Below, one piece after another: positions 46,301-56,696 of a stretch of DNA of 64,000 nucleotides. Source of the stretch: Ascaphus truei. Its lineage: Eukaryota; Chordata; Amphibia; Anura; Ascaphidae. The translations under genes and the position numbers were made by a program. Each line of letters begins with the position of its first letter. Position 1 is the first letter of the stretch. Location: assembly GCA_036426205.1 (NCBI GenBank), contig CM071571.1, forward strand, positions 115,444,244 through 115,508,243, in the 5' to 3' direction. The notes below the pieces were generated by a model. It was not told the origin of the DNA. It made no database searches and saw only the letters and a program-made list of their open reading frames with translations.

Positions 46301-46987
46301 CTCCTCTTGATACCGTAGCATGTCGGCCGGGGCCTACAATATACATTACAAGTTGTGCCTGGACCGTTAGTGTTACATCTCTAGCACCCCGTATCTACTT
46401 TGTTACAGTAGCAAATGCCCAATCGAACAATGTTAAAATACGGCTCCCCAAATCACCCTGTTCTTTTATTGGTTGGAGTAAGTACAAAAACATTTATTTA
46501 CAAATACTGTACAATGTAGAAACATTTTAAGTGCACAGCAATTCAAAACATCAACAGGTGTATGGTTTACTGCTACAGTTGTGAAAACATTTATGTATAG
46601 AAAGTAAAAACATTTACAGTCAGTCAGTATGGTTTACAGTCAAATGTTTTAAAAACAAATTCTTTATTCATAAAAAATACAAAACGCAACATCTCCTTTA
46701 TTAAAGTTAAAACATATACAGTGGGATGGTGTGCAAAACAGTCTGCACCAGTACAGTCCTCGAGGGCAGCAGACAGGCCCGGTTTTCAGGACAACCTTGA
46801 AAACTGCGCCTGTTTGCGGCCCTCAGGGACTGGAATTGTGCAGGTCCTGTGTGTGTGTGTACAGCAAGTTAAAGCAGTAAGTTAAATACAGTACAGCAGG
46901 TCAAAACATCTCCTTTATTTAAGTTCAGCAGGTCAAAACATGTACAGCACAGTTCAGCACAACAGTATGGTCTTACAGTTCCCGTGA

Positions 46988-48574
46988 TTAAGCCATAAAG
47001 TCCACCACATTGTCCATCCATTGCCGATTCCTTGCATGGCGCAAAACGCCATTAATGCAGTCTCGAACGTCTTTCATTACAGGATCTGTAATTGGATATA
47101 AGCGCTGCATTTCATCCAGAATGTTCTTTCTTAAATTGGCAGGAAGCGCCTTTTTTACGCGATTTCCGTCGTAGTTCACTCTGAAGGCCCAGTCGCAGTA
47201 CAACGAGTAGGGAACATGGTGCTTAAAAAGTAACAAGGCATACTTGTGGGGTGCACCTGCACTCATCACCCTATACTTCTCCCTGAGCATCGGTGGCAGA
47301 TCGCACAGGGTGATGTCGGGCACCGTATCGATGCGAGCGAATGTAGGTCTTCTGCGAGCGGGTGTGCTTGAGGCGACGGGTGATGGTAGGTTGTCTGGGA
47401 GGAAGCTTTCCTCCGGTCTTGGTCGCCGTGTTGTCTCCTGGCGTGGTCTTGACGGGGTTGTCATGTCCTCCTCAACGGCATACATGTACACTACATCTTC
47501 TGGTTGAGGGGGTGCACTTGATGATGGAAGGGGGTCGATGCTCCCATTCATCACATCCATGTCACCCCCCTTCTCCGGCGTCGGGGAAACAGGGGCATTA
47601 ACACCGAGCAAATGATGTATACCCGCTATGTCAGCCTCTATCTTTTCCATCTGTCGATCCATCCGTTGATCCATATCTAGCATCCGTTGATCCATATGTA
47701 TCATCCGTTGATCCATATGTAGCATCCGTTGCTCCACATTTAACATGGTCTCCAGAAGCAAAACTATCTTTGCTAGCACAATAGAGTTCCCGGGGAGATC
47801 CACACTTATCCCATTCAGCATCCGGTCTAAGGAGCTGCTTCTTGTGCATGGCGTGTGGACATCTGGGTGGATAGGTGCAACGGAGGATGAGATGGGGGTT
47901 CCATGGAGAGAAGCGGCAGCGACGTCGCAGAAGGGTGGAGGAGGTGACCTGTGGATATCCGGTAGAGGAGAAGCGGCAGCGTCGTCGAAGAGGGATGGAG
48001 AAAGTGACCCTTGGATTTCCGGGCGAGAAGCAGAGTCGTCTAAGAGCAAAGGAGAAAGTGACCCGTGGATTTCAGAAGCGGCAGCGTCGTCGGATAGAAC
48101 CGGAGAAGATGGCCTGTGGGTTTTCGGGAGGGCGGCGGCAGCATCCAGGACGACGGGTGGAGAAGATGGGCTGAAGATTTCCGGGACAGCGGCGGCAGAG
48201 TCGTCGAAGCGTATGTGAGGAAGTGGTCTGAGGGTTCGATGGGTTGGCTGCCAACAGTTTTGCGTCGAGAGTGCATCACCGTATATCTTCTTGACATAAT
48301 AAGGCTGACGTCTATGAAAACCCTTAGCCTTTGGGGTCAGCAGAAGGTTTTCTTTATTGGCCTTAGCCTGTCGCTTTTGCCTTGGTGTGGAAACGGCAAC
48401 CACCTTTCGCTTTTTCTGCATGACAGGCATGGCAGAGGCGAGAGGGTTCCTGCGTCCGTAGAATTGGGGTTGCTCCATGGAAGCAGGTGGCACAATGCAG
48501 TATCTGGACAAGGGCAAGTTCAGATAAAGATCATCGAGTGGTGGGCTATGCAAAGTGTGTAACCTTTTATGCAT
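46988..48574 (-). CDS. BEN-domain protein, transposon-associated
   Basis: This is an intact 528-residue single-exon frame. Likely starts are 48,574 or the Met at residue 33 (48,478). A classical basic nuclear-localisation motif (QKKRKVV, then RQKRQAK) is near residues 53-70. Residues about 125-235 hold roughly six degenerate 18-20 residue repeats built on SLSPLLLDDAAASPEI. Around residues 285-310 there is a seven-residue repeat (MDQRMLH, MDQRMIH, MDQRMLD). The last ~100 residues (ITLCDLPPMLREKY, the LLLFKHHVPYSLY segment, KDVRDCINGVLRHAR) look like a BEN domain, a DNA- or protein-binding fold of chromatin factors and some viral proteins. It is divergent from the transposase. Inference: a nuclear DNA-binding accessory protein; a decayed host gene is the alternative. 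Confidence 0.6.
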   Translation of the reverse strand: MHKRLHTLHSPPLDDLYLNLPLSRYCIVPPASMEQPQFYGRRNPLASAMPVMQKKRKVVAVSTPRQKRQAKANKENLLLTPKAKGFHRRQPYYVKKIYGDALSTQNCWQPTHRTLRPLPHIRFDDSAAAVPEIFSPSSPPVVLDAAAALPKTHRPSSPVLSDDAAASEIHGSLSPLLLDDSASRPEIQGSLSPSLFDDAAASPLPDIHRSPPPPFCDVAAASLHGTPISSSVAPIHPDVHTPCTRSSSLDRMLNGISVDLPGNSIVLAKIVLLLETMLNVEQRMLHMDQRMIHMDQRMLDMDQRMDRQMEKIEADIAGIHHLLGVNAPVSPTPEKGGDMDVMNGSIDPLPSSSAPPQPEDVVYMYAVEEDMTTPSRPRQETTRRPRPEESFLPDNLPSPVASSTPARRRPTFARIDTVPDITLCDLPPMLREKYRVMSAGAPHKYALLLFKHHVPYSLYCDWAFRVNYDGNRVKKALPANLRKNILDEMQRLYPITDPVMKDVRDCINGVLRHARNRQWMDNVVDFMA

Positions 48575-48729
48575 GGCAGCGAGGTACAGGTGTTGAAAGT
48601 GGGCGTACTCTAATGTGAGTCATTACCGTATAAATACACCATCCATTTTGTGGCTTCACTGCACATTGAATACATACTGACTAAACATCGAATATACATT
48701 CTTGTGTTTGTATTTCTTTCTACTCACAG
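48575..48729. promoter_or_regulatory. Divergent promoter region
   Basis: About 155 bp separates the BEN start from the transposase exon. It contains a GGGCGT word, a TATA-like GTATAAATAC at about 48,628 on the plus strand, and at its right end a polypyrimidine tract plus CACAG (48,713-48,729) that looks like a splice acceptor. So the transposase may have an untranslated first exon in this region. Confidence 0.45.
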
Positions 48730-50117
48730 CAATGGTTGTTAAAAAGATTTCCAAGGATCTCAGCATGCGAATTAAGGAGATGTACACGAGCGGACACCGA
48801 ATTGCTGCTATCCAACGCTGGTTAGCTACTTCTGGCCTCGTTGTGCCAGCAACCACCGTGAGCTATCATGCACATGGAAAAAACAGAGAACGCAAAAGGG
48901 CACCAAGGGTAACTGAAGCGTAAGTATATTTATAACACTTTAAAAAAAAATTAGATCCAAAAATGTACTGTACATCTACAGTACTGTATCTAATATTTTG
49001 TATATTCATATTTATATTACAACAGTATATATATTTTGTATATTTATATTTATATTACAACAGTATATATATTTTGTATATTTATATTTATATTACAACA
49101 GTATATATATTTTGTATATTTATATTTATATTACAACAGGATATATATTTTGTATATTCATATTTATATTACAACAGTATACTGTATATATTTTGAATAT
49201 TTATATTTATATTACAACAGTATATATATTTTGTATATTTATATTTATATTACAACAGTATATATATTTTGTATATTTATATTACAACAGTATATATATT
49301 TTGTATATTTATATTACAACAGTTTTATATTGCTGCATATTAATCCTGTCTCTAATATTTTTACTTACCGGAATGTTTTTCTTTACATTGTAGGGAGACA
49401 ACTCTTCTGGTGGACAAAATAAGTGAGGAGAATGATGAGATCAGTGCATTAAGGGTCAAATACACTCTGCAGGCAAATCACAATCTCACTGTATCCGAGA
49501 CCAGCATAAAGAAGATGAGACGCAGCATTGGATGGAAATATGGACGTGTGAGGTTAGTACTGGACAGTACAGGAGGTAAAAGTGTTGTTTAGGAAACTGT
49601 ACTGTACCGCTAAAATTATTTATTCCTTGTCATTACAGAGCGTACCCCATGATACGGGACGTAAACAAAATAAAAAGAGTAGTCCAGGCCCAGGCATGGA
49701 TCGACAGTGGAGAAACTTTCCAGGATTGCATCTTCACTGACGAGTCTACTGTGTCGCTGGAGACATTTGCAACCTTTGCATTCCACAAAAAAGGCCGCAT
49801 ATCTTTGAAGCCGCGGCCAAAACACCCTGTTTCTACTGTGTACTGTTTTTACTGTGTACTGTATCTCTTAAACTAATTGTCCTTTTTTTCCAATGACAGA
49901 TCGCCAGACTTTAATCCGATCGAAATGGTCTGGCATCAGCTGAAGGACCATATCCGGAAAGTGGCGAAACCCTCCAAAAAGGACGAGTTGTTGAAAGGCA
50001 TAATGAGTTTTGGAACGATGTACTCACCGTGGAACGCTGCAATAAATATATAGACCATATTGCCACTGTGTTGCCCATTGTGATTGCGTGTAATGGGCAA
50101 GCATCAGGAAAGTAGTA
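48730..50117 (+). pseudogene. Tc1/mariner-type transposase, spliced, internally deleted
   Basis: Exons by frame and splice signals are 48,730-48,919, 49,394-49,552, 49,639-about 49,828 and 49,900-50,117. Start ATG 48,732. The N-terminal exon looks like a helix-turn-helix (SKDLSMRIKEMY, IAAIQRWLATSG). Exon 3 has WIDSGETFQDCIFTDEST with the first catalytic Asp, and LKPRPKHP. The last exon has SPDFNPIEMVWHQLKDHI with the third acidic residue. The block carrying the second catalytic Asp, expected between KPRPKHP and SPDFNP, is absent; only about 70 bp lie there. A one-base deletion near 50,006 shifts the last exon. The product would be inactive. Confidence 0.75.
48960..49330. repeat. 38-bp AT-rich minisatellite in transposase intron
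   Basis: About eight to nine units of 38 bp or shorter variants, each with ACAGTATATATATTTTG and TTTATATTACA, fill most of the first visible intron. The long Tyr/Ile-rich frames here come from the repeat. Confidence 0.9.
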
Positions 50118-50299
50118 CTGTGCTGTAGTATTGTAAGTACAGTATGATACAGGTAAGTATGGCACAGATTTTTTCTTTCCCAATAGTCAGAGTATACAGT
50201 AGTTACAGTTTTTTGAAGTGAAACTTCTTTAGTGGCACCTATTCTGATGGGGTAAAACGGGAGAGTTGTAGGCGAAATGTGAAACGGAAGTGACGTCAC

Positions 50300-50860
50300 G
50301 GCTCCCCTCCCCCCGCGTCTACTGTGACATGCGGCGGCAGCGATAGCCACCGGCACCGCTCCTAACAGCCGCCGCTCCCCCCACAAACCCGCTGTGACAT
50401 GCAGCCCACACACCCGTTGTGACATGCGGCAGCGGCGGCGATAGCCGCCGGCGCCGCTCTTAATGGCCGCCGTTACCCCCCACACGTCCGCTGCCATGGG
50501 TATAGCAAGATGGCTGCCGCAGAGCTTCCGGTGCTGCGGGTGTAGTAAGATGGCAGAAGCCCCGCAAGTACTTCGGCTGTGAGAGGAGGAGCCGCTGCTC
50601 AGCCTCTCTCCTCCCTCTTCTCTACCTCCGCTTCCCTGACTAACGGGCGCCGCTCTCCCCACACGGCTGGCCGCCGCGCCGCTCATAGCGGCCACCGTTC
50701 CCCGCTGCCATGTTGTGATGGCGCCGCTGACAGATGCCACACATGCGCAGAAGCGGCTGGCAGCGGCACCATTCCCCCCACACGTCCTTTGCCATGCCGC
50801 GCATGCGCTGTTCCCCACGCCCGCTGACATGCCGTGCATGCGGTAGTCATAGCGACGCCA
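50300..50860. repeat. CpG-rich imperfect repeats
   Basis: Recurring words such as GTGACATGCGGC, GATAGCCGCCGGC, CCCCACACGTCC and GCCATGCCGCGCATGCG give a CpG-island-like block. Open frames on both strands are Ala/Arg-rich and low complexity. No gene is recognised. Confidence 0.65.
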
Positions 50861-50943
50861 CGGACGCCACATGCCTGCCTCCTCCTTGGAGCTCATCTCC
50901 GGGCCGGTCACCGACCCATTGCCTGGCAGGATGTCTGTCTGAC

Positions 50944-51050
50944 ATGGAGACCCGCACCCTGCTGGATATCTGGGGGGAGGCAGATGTGCAGGGATTCTGC
51001 CCGACCCGAGTCCCGGGATCCTGCATCACTCCCTGGACTCCCGTGCAGGG
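50944..51050 (+). pseudogene. Myb/SANT-like DNA-binding domain fragment
   Basis: METRTLLDIWGEADVQ matches the start of the Myb/SANT-like domains (Myb_DNA-bind_4 type) common in transposon-derived vertebrate proteins. The helix-turn-helix remainder is lost after ADVQ. A later frame (about 51,160-51,230) reads EDYREGSSCYTEHPIKVEE, acidic as in the linkers of such proteins. Probably a relic of the nested element's second gene. Confidence 0.45.
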
Positions 51051-51269
51051 GAGGTGAGCAGGTGGAGGAGACCTAGGAGCTGAGAGGGGCCGAGGAGGAA
51101 GACGAGGAGCCGCCCCACCCTGGGGAAGTGGGGGGGCCCGAGTCATCCCAGGACAATTTTACAGGAGGACTACAGGGAGGGCTCTTCCTGCTACACCGAG
51201 CACCCGATCAAGGTGGAGGAGGGGCCCAGCGTTGCCATCCGTCATTCATATATACTCGTACTCACACCT

Positions 51270-51895
51270 CCTATGTCACACACACACGCACTCAGACACA
51301 CACTGTCACGCGCACACTCACAGTCATGCGCACACTCACAGTCATGCGCACACTCACAGTCACGTGCGCACTCACAGTCATGCGTGCACTCACAGTCATG
51401 CGCGCACTCACAGTCACGTGCGCACTCACAGTCACGTGTGCACTCAGTCACGTGCGCACTCACAGTCACGCGCACTCAGTCACGCGCAAACACTCACAGT
51501 CACGTGCACACACCAGTCACGTGCACACTCTCACCAGTCATGCGCACACACTCACCAGTCACGTGCACACTCAGTCACACGCACACTCAGTCACACGCAC
51601 ACGCACAGTCACACGCACACTCACACGCACAGACACAAGCACGCTCAGTCACACGCACGCTCAGTCACACGCACGCTCAGTCACACGCACGCTCAGTCAC
51701 ACGCACGCTCAGTCACACGCACACTCAGTCACACGCTCAGTCACAGTCACACGCATGCTCACATGCACACGCACGCTCACATGCACATGCACACTCTCAG
51801 TCACACTCTCAGTCACACGCACACTCTCAGTCACACGCACACTCTCAGTCACACGCACACTCTCAGTCACACGCACACTCTCAGTCACATGCACA
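51270..51895. repeat. CACTCACAGTCA minisatellite
   Basis: Imperfect units of 12-20 bp (CACACGCACACTCAGT, CACTCACAGTCATGCG and similar) run for about 620 bp. All three plus frames and two minus frames are open because the unit lacks stop codons. It is not coding. Confidence 0.9.
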
Positions 51896-52069
51896 CTCGA
51901 GGAATTCATACTTAGTGCAAATAGCTAATACAGTTGATGTGTGCCGAGCACGCGCATTCTAAGTCAAATTTATTTGCGTTTTGTCAATGAAATTGTATAT
52001 TGATTTTTAATGAAAACATCACAGACACAAATACAATTTCTGTGACAAAAGTCAAAGAAGTTTCACTTA

Positions 52070-52970
52070 CTATGCGCGTGCACAGCACACACAGCTTTTT
52101 TTCTTTACAGAGAGAGCAGCACCAGCCATCAGGTTACAGTACATAGTATTTAACAGTAGTCAGAGTATACAGTAGTTCCAGTATACAGTAGACTAGTTTG
52201 ACAGTACTACAGTAACTGCCTACTAACTGCTCAATTTTTTTTTCCAGAGAAAGCAGCACCAGCCATGTACAGTAGTACTACACATCACAAAATGCCATAA
52301 TACAGTACGCACATAACTGCACTAATTTTTTGTTTTCTTGTCGTTTCAGGAAAAAGGGTGGCCTGGGGGGAGGTGGGGTGTTGTTCCAGTCTAATCTGCT
52401 TGTACAGTCAAATGTACAGTATATAAACAGCAGTAATGATGTACACAAAACCTCTCCTCTCTCAATGAACTAATGTACTGTACACAGAATGAGGAACAAG
52501 ATAAAGACGGAAAAAATAATATTACTATAAATATATATATATTATACATTACAGTATATATTATTAAATAATATTCTTATAAATGTGCATTATTCATGTT
52601 TCCCCATGTTTTACAAATGTTTTCTAAATGTTTATCCAATTTCAATCTGCCAGAAGAACTTAATAAAGACAGCATTATGTATTATTCATGATTATTTTTA
52701 TATTTGTATTTTTTTTAGTTCCTGATAAAATAAAATGAATATTTATTCACATTCCTTCTAATCATAATCATTGACAACAACCACAACCCCCCCCCCCCAC
52801 CCCTTCAGTACACCAATGAATAAGAATGAATGACAAAACAACATGAATTAGTTAATGGTTTTTTTAACTCTCAATTCTCACAATACTGTGCAAATCAGAT
52901 TTACATTTCAAAATCGAGAAGGGATTTTCCAAAGTGTTACCGTAAACAAAGCCTCAAAGGGTTGGGGGGA
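52070..52970 (+). other. AT-rich 3' region of mariner-like element
   Basis: Homologous to 905-1,640 of copy A, including AATGATGTACACAAAACCTC and a C-run. A local duplication repeats AGAGARAGCAGCACCAGCCAT at about 52,110 and 52,248. No gene. Confidence 0.65.
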
Positions 52971-54250
52971 AGGGGGTGGGTGAGTCATGTGCAGTAATCA
53001 GATAGCTCCCATCTCAAAGAGGATTACACAATGGCAATATTCAGAAAATTAACGACTCTGTGGAGAGAGGGGGTTGGGTGACTCATGCGCAGTAAGCATC
53101 AAGCTCCCATCTTTAAAAGGATTAGAGTACACGCAGGCGCAGTGAGGCAATTGACGCTCGGCTAGGGACGGATTAAAAACACAATGACTAACTAACTTCA
53201 GAAAATTAACGACTCTGTGGAGGTATCTGTCGATAAGAGTTTGTGTGTGCGTGGGGGAGGGATGAAGGATTAGTCGTGCAGCAGTTCAAAGAAATAACAT
53301 AATGTACTGTAGAGTACAGTAATTTCAAAAGGCAGTTCATCATAATACTGTAATTTGATCCCTACACCCCCCAAATACAGTACATAAAAAGCACACATAT
53401 CAACCACGTGCAGGCAAACGCACAGATTTAATATCGTAATATCAAGATTGTTTTTGCAGGCTTGTGGATAAAATAACAGTTAAAAGTTACAGGCGTATGA
53501 GCAGGAATAAACTAGCTCCCAACCAAAAGAGGATTACACACAGTCGCATAGAGAGGTGATGCTCTGTGCAAATCAAATTCGCAGGCGCAGTGATGCTTTG
53601 TAGCTCGGCTATGGACAGATTCAGAACACAATGGCAAGATTCTGTAAATTAACGACTCTGTGGAGAGGGGGGGGTTGGGTGACTCATGCGTAGTAAGCAG
53701 CTCCCATCTCAAATAGAATTACATACAGGCGCAGTGAGGCTTTTTAGCTCGGCTATGGACGGATTCAGAACACAATTGCAAGATTCAGTAAATTAACGAC
53801 TCTGTGGAGAGGGGGGTTGGGTGACTCATGCGCAGTAAGCAACTCCCATCTCAAAAAGGATTACACGCAGGCGCACTGAGGCTTTGTAGCTCGGCTATGG
53901 ATGGATTTAAAACACAATGGCAAGATTCAGAAAATTAACGACTCCGTGGAATTTCAAATCCTTGAGCTAGCATTCGTGGGGGAGGGGGCTACAGGGTACA
54001 GCTGCATGAAGTTCAAAGCTAAAGACATACTTTCATTTCAAAAGGCAGTTCATCATAATAATACACCCCCAAATACAGTACATAAAAAGCACACAAATCA
54101 ACCATGTGCAGTCAAACGCACAGGGTCTCAGTCAAAAGCTACAGCACAGATTGAATATCGTAATACAGTAGGATGGTTTTTGCAGGCTTGCATGGTTTTT
54201 GCAGGCTTGCATGGTTTTTGCAGGCTTGTGGAGAAAATAAAAATAAAAAG
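52970..54250 (+). repeat. Expanded subterminal repeat array, copy B
   Basis: The module with TGACTCATGCGCAGTAAGCA, AGCTCCCATCTCAAA, CGCAGGCGCAGTGAGGC, CTCGGCTATGGACGGATT and ATTAACGACTCTGTGGAG recurs about five times (starting near 52,980, 53,080, 53,500, 53,680 and 53,820). Copy A has two. A CATGGTTTTTGCAGGCTTG unit is triplicated at 54,173-54,230. Confidence 0.75.
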
Positions 54251-54699
54251 ATTACAATAAAAAAAAATGAAAACATGTCAAGCATGAATGTGATTGAAAC
54301 CAGACTCACGTTCAAAGGAATGGTGTGGAAGAGATGTACTGCATTGCACAGAAGATAAGAAGTTGAAATACCCTGCAGTGCAGTTAATTATCCTGAGCGA
54401 GGGGAGAGCGCTGTATATGCAGAAATGTGACACTGTTACAGTACTGTACACACCTATGCGTTTCAACAATTTTCAAATGAGACATACTGTACAGCAGCAC
54501 AGCACATGCATGTATACTTTAAATATGCAAATTTACAATTACTGCACGCGCACACACAGACTGTGTAGTGACGTAGGTTGAACCGCAAAGGTATTAGACT
54601 TCCAAGACAACAGCTCGCAAACGCACCCCCTGAGTTTTTACACGGCATTGCAGTATTGCAGACAGCGAGAATAAAATGCTAATATCACGAGCGAAAATA

Positions 54700-54800
54700 A
54701 CGCAGTTCACTCCAGGTGAAAACGACAAAAAAACACACCTAACCGGGATAATCTGAAAGCCGCAGATCTAGCCGACTTAGACTCAGACCGGCCGCCACTG
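54700..54800. repeat. Right terminal region of mariner-like element
   Basis: It is collinear with 2,960-3,065. On the minus strand it begins CAGTGGCGGCCGG and keeps AGATCTGCGGC some 40 bp in. It is followed by TA and an (AT)n tract. Confidence 0.65.
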
Positions 54801-54802
54801 TA

Positions 54803-55141
54803 CAGTATATATATATATATATATATATATAAAAACATGGTTAGTCTATTCTACCTGTCTCCCTCCCCCACCTGTCACATAAGTCCTAAGCAATCTAGGC
54901 TGTGACAGGCCATCCTGCGGGCTTTTGACACCCCTCATGCTCCTCTCTGAGTGACTTAAGTGTAGTGGTGCCTCATGGCCTGTGTACAGCCTATCAGGTA
55001 TAGGTACAGACCTTGAGCCCTCCCCTTCTGGTTCCTCACAAAGGAAGTGCTAAATTTAGTCAGTCTATTCCCGTCCTTCCTAAGGAGTGGGAGTGAGAGC
55101 CTCTCCTCCCCGCTGGGAGGTTGAGAGGCCAGATACACTGG
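54803..55141. other. Microsatellite and unassigned stretch
   Basis: (AT)n at 54,806-54,832, then DNA without recognisable features. Confidence 0.5.
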
Positions 55142-55526
55142 CGACACACTTTATTCGAGCTCGGCTAGTCCCACGAATTCGGGTATACCCGGGTGTATTG
55201 AGGTTTGTGACTGTTTTCTGCCCGAGTGCATTGGGTTATTTTCCAGGCAGGGATTGAAGCATTTTATTCCTGCTGGCTGCAATACTGCACAGTATATATA
55301 TATATACTGCATTACAATTCATGAATTTATGCCATCTGGTAGACACGCAAAGCATTGCAGCCTATTAAATCCTAATCATTATCATTTAACAGATCAGCCG
55401 CCCGTCAGCCAGGCATGAACCCAGGCTGGGAAGGCAAACGCAACGGGGCTTGTCAGAGGTGAGGAGCGGCGCATTCCAGGTATCTGCCAGGTACATACTG
55501 GGTATTTGCTCGAATAAAGTGTGTCG
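55142..55526. mobile_element. MITE with 19-bp terminal inverted repeats
   Basis: CGACACACTTTATTCGAGC at the left is exactly mirrored by GCTCGAATAAAGTGTGTCG at the right (385 bp). It is non-coding. Part of the interior (55,300-55,380) is an inverted relative of 37,385-37,450. No obvious target duplication; superfamily unassigned. Confidence 0.75.
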
Positions 55527-56026
55527 GTGCAGTACAAGATCTTAATGCTCCAGACTCTAAGAGCAAGCACCATCCAGAGGACTGGGATCCTCTGAAACCG
55601 CTGTATTGAAAGATCTGCAGTGACTGACACAATAAAGAATCCTTTGTTTCTTTTTACACCTGCCTGGATTTGAGTCAGTGGGCCTGCGTGTAAGAGATGT
55701 GCAAACTATATACAGACAAAGAATCCCTAATGAATGCACTAATAAAGGGAAATATGGTATAGTAATTGTTAGTTTAAAAACCTTTTAATTAGACATAATA
55801 TAAGAATATGTTTTGTAAAGGGACTGAGTAACTAGATCCATGACCCATCCCATCAACCTTCTAGTAGGTCATATAAATTAAAACAAAATGTTGTGATACC
55901 CTAACTCAAGCGCTACACCTATAAATGTGTGACATACACGAACAAACCAACTTGTGATTAACAGAGGTAAAAGCTGCCAAAGTTTTCCCACAAGCAAATT
56001 CCATCAATTTGCATACAGTAGACCAA
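55527..56026. other. Unassigned stretch
   Basis: No gene or repeat is recognised. Confidence 0.45.
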
Positions 56027-56696
56027 GAAAATAACGGAGGATACCTGGCGCTTAAAGAGTCACTGTGTCCTTTTGAAAACATCCAGTCTTTAAGAGTGTC
56101 CAAGTCCAAACTTGAAGTGGATTGCTGTAGTTTTTCTTCACTGCTGCAGCTCTTTCAATACACTACTGATGTTGGATGTTAACCCCTTACTAACAACTTC
56201 CCCAGTGTGGACTGCATACACTTACAGGAGTGTTTTCTTTCAGATACGTGGAGACAATCTGTGCTTTATTCCCTTTCCGTTCTTATACAACCACCATCAA
56301 CCTGGGTGCTTCCTTTGCTCTATGGGATTTCGTGATTCGGGGATTCTGGGAATCACGAAATCCCAGAGACAAGGAAGCCCCCAGGAGTTTGTGGTGTAAA
56401 GAACGGAAAGGGAATAAAGCACAGATTGTCTCCACTGTATCCTGAAAAAAACTCCTGTAAGTGTATTCAGTCCACACTGGGGAAGTTGTTAGTACGGGGT
56501 TAACATCCAACATCATATACTGTGCGCAATGGTTACCCTTGTATCAATTTCAGGTGTATTGAAGAGCTGCAGCAGTGAAGAAAAACTACAGCAATCCACT
56601 TCAAGTTTGGACTTTGAGACACTCTTTAAAGACTGGACTGTTTCATCAAAGGACACAGTGACTCTTTAAGCGCCAGGTATCCTCCGTTTATTTTCT
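56027..56696. repeat. Large foldback element
   Basis: Arms of about 310 bp (AGAAAATAACGGAGGATACC pairs with GGTATCCTCCGTTTATTTTCT) meet at a centre near 56,340, where GGGATTTCGTGATT faces AATCACGAAATCCC. Arms differ by a few indels and substitutions. It is non-coding; the apparent ORFs mirror each other. Confidence 0.9.

Larger units (their letters stand above)
50215..52069. mobile_element. TIR-flanked DNA element nested in copy B
   Basis: GAAGTGAAACTTCTTTAG at the left (50,215) is mirrored by AAAGAAGTTTCACTTA at the right (ending about 52,069). The block is absent from copy A, where the flanking sequence is nearly continuous. It holds a CpG-rich part, a Myb/SANT-like scrap and a minisatellite. 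The superfamily is not assigned and the target duplication is unclear. Confidence 0.6.
46480..54800. mobile_element. Tc1/mariner-like transposon with BEN-domain ORF, copy B
   Basis: From left to right it holds the 3' region of the BEN ORF, the BEN ORF (minus), a short divergent promoter region, transposase exons (plus), a nested TIR element, an AT-rich 3' region, an expanded subterminal array and the right end ...GCCGCCACTG followed by TA (54,801-54,802). The right part is homologous to copy A. I could not find a matching left terminus (TA-CAGTGGCGGCC), so the left edge is approximate. The inclusion of the BEN ORF in the element rests on proximity and divergent arrangement. Confidence 0.55.

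Noticed and set aside
46200..46500. Left terminus of the BEN/mariner element
   Set aside because: No sequence matching the right end (CAGTGGCGGCC next to TA) could be found here, so the left edge stays open.
48963..49422. Tyr/Ile-rich open frames
   Set aside because: Translation of an intronic AT minisatellite.
51128..51962. Overlapping open frames of 227-266 residues
   Set aside because: Products of the CACTCACAGTCA minisatellite; several frames on both strands are open at once.
48960..53960. CRISPR array from regularly spaced repeats
   Set aside because: Units are contiguous or degenerate without unique spacers, and the genome is eukaryotic.
56112..56516. Three 71-95 residue frames
   Set aside because: They are mirror readings of the two arms of a foldback.
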